Positions 12,626 through 13,045 of a DNA stretch of 13,045 nt are shown piece after piece. Both the position numbers and the translations under genes were made by a program. The stretch is from Christensenella sp. UBA5394 (GTDB lineage: Bacteria; Bacillota; Clostridia; Christensenellales; CAG-138). The stretch lies in the NCBI GenBank assembly GCA_002409725.1, contig DHOI01000088.1:31079-44123 (forward strand), read 5' to 3'. Under the pieces are notes generated by a model. The model saw only the letters and a list, made by a program, of their open reading frames with translations. It did no database searches and was not told the DNA's origin. Each line of letters starts with the position of its first letter. Within the stretch, counting starts at the first letter, position 1.

Positions 12626-13045
12626 TTATTGCGGCGCGGATACCTGCTGCTGCATGCCGGCCGCCGAGGCCCGCGCCTTTTTGGCTGAGGAAGTATCGAT
12701 AACGTTGGGCAGCATCACCATGAGGATAAGGATGGCGCCGATAATCATCAGGATGGTCTGCGTGTTGACGTTCGCCAGGCCCAGACCGTAGCGCAAAAGG
12801 CCCACGGTGAAGATGGAGATGATCGTGCCCGGAAAATTGCCCTTGCCGCCCGCCGTGGAGATGCCGCCCAGCACGACCATGCTGATGGCCTCCAGTTCAT
12901 AGCCCGTGGCGATATCGCTGCGCACAGTGCCCATCCAGGAGCCGTAGAACACGGCGGAAAGGCCGCAGATGAGGCCGATCAGCGCATAGCTGATGAAGCG
13001 CACGCGCTGTACGGGAACGCCCGCATAGCGCGCGGCCATGCGGTT
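12626..13045 (-). CDS. Sugar ABC transporter permease, C-terminal part
   Basis: The gene enters from the right edge; only the last 139 codons are present and the true start is outside. The protein belongs to the BPD_transp_2 (RbsC/RhaP/RhaQ) permease family of CUT2 sugar importers. Visible landmarks are ARYAGVPVQRVRFISYALIG, the cytoplasmic coupling region and following helix; VRSDIATGYELEAISMVVLG and GGISTAGGKGNFPGT, the conserved late loop; and LLRYGLGLANVNTQTILMII, as in RhaQ-like subunits. A final helix (ILILMVMLPNVID) is followed by a short polar tail. With the RhaS-like receptor downstream it points to a rhamnose or related sugar importer. The ATPase and any second permease would lie further right. 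Confidence 0.88.
   Translation of the reverse strand, partial: NRMAARYAGVPVQRVRFISYALIGLICGLSAVFYGSWMGTVRSDIATGYELEAISMVVLGGISTAGGKGNFPGTIISIFTVGLLRYGLGLANVNTQTILMIIGAILILMVMLPNVIDTSSAKKARASAAGMQQQVSAPQ

Noticed and set aside
11938..12702. 254-codon plus-strand open frame
   Set aside because: Antisense to the RhaS-like lipoprotein gene and the permease end. It has no ribosome site and a His/Gly/Val-rich shadow composition.
1..13045. CRISPR array, tRNA, rRNA or intact insertion sequence
   Set aside because: No regularly spaced repeats, no cloverleaf or rRNA-like sequence, and no transposase with terminal inverted repeats was seen by eye.

Overview
This 13 kb window looks like chromosomal DNA from an anaerobic Clostridia-type Firmicute. 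The GC content is moderately high. Genes have strong AGGAGG-type ribosome sites and sigma-A-like promoters. Gene content includes a TrkAH potassium system, a short malic enzyme, lipoprotein-anchored ABC binding proteins, and a MoeA/DUF364 pair known from Desulfitobacterium-like bacteria. The class assignment is an inference from gene content; there is no rRNA here to test it.

Left end (1-1560): the start of an ArsR-type repressor runs off the left edge. Next comes a small GlsB/YeaQ-type membrane protein. About 1 kb of gene debris follows: a possible Mob/relaxase scrap, a possible antitoxin scrap, and the N-terminal half of a Fic toxin interrupted by a stop codon and lacking its catalytic motif. 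This stretch reads as the worn remains of one or more mobile or toxin-antitoxin inserts.

Potassium uptake (1565-4414): trkA and trkH lie 33 bases apart and form an intact operon. TrkA is the cytoplasmic NAD-binding gating subunit and TrkH the membrane channel. The operon meets a leftward methyltransferase gene tail to tail.

Metal-handling locus (4578-10093): two divergent arms start from one 30-base control region at about 7750-7805. The leftward arm carries a 65-codon ORF where a permease would be expected, an ABC ATPase, a lipoprotein binding protein of the iron-siderophore/cobalamin/molybdate class, and probably a SAM methyltransferase. The rightward arm carries a divergent MoeA-like protein overlapping a DUF4213/DUF364 (proposed heavy-metal chelation) protein, then a frameshifted fragment resembling nickel-dependent lactate racemase (LarA). 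The arrangement suggests uptake and intracellular processing of a transition metal or metal chelate. The ABC permease is missing and the LarA-like gene is debris, so the locus may be decaying or may borrow a permease from elsewhere.

Right end (10213-13045): an intact malic enzyme gene is separated by two back-to-back terminators from a leftward sugar ABC operon. That operon comprises a RhaS-like binding lipoprotein preceded by the C-terminal part of its permease, which continues beyond the right edge.

The best candidates for something new are the divergent MoeA/DUF364/ABC locus with its shared promoter-operator, and the compact ORF occupying the permease slot.
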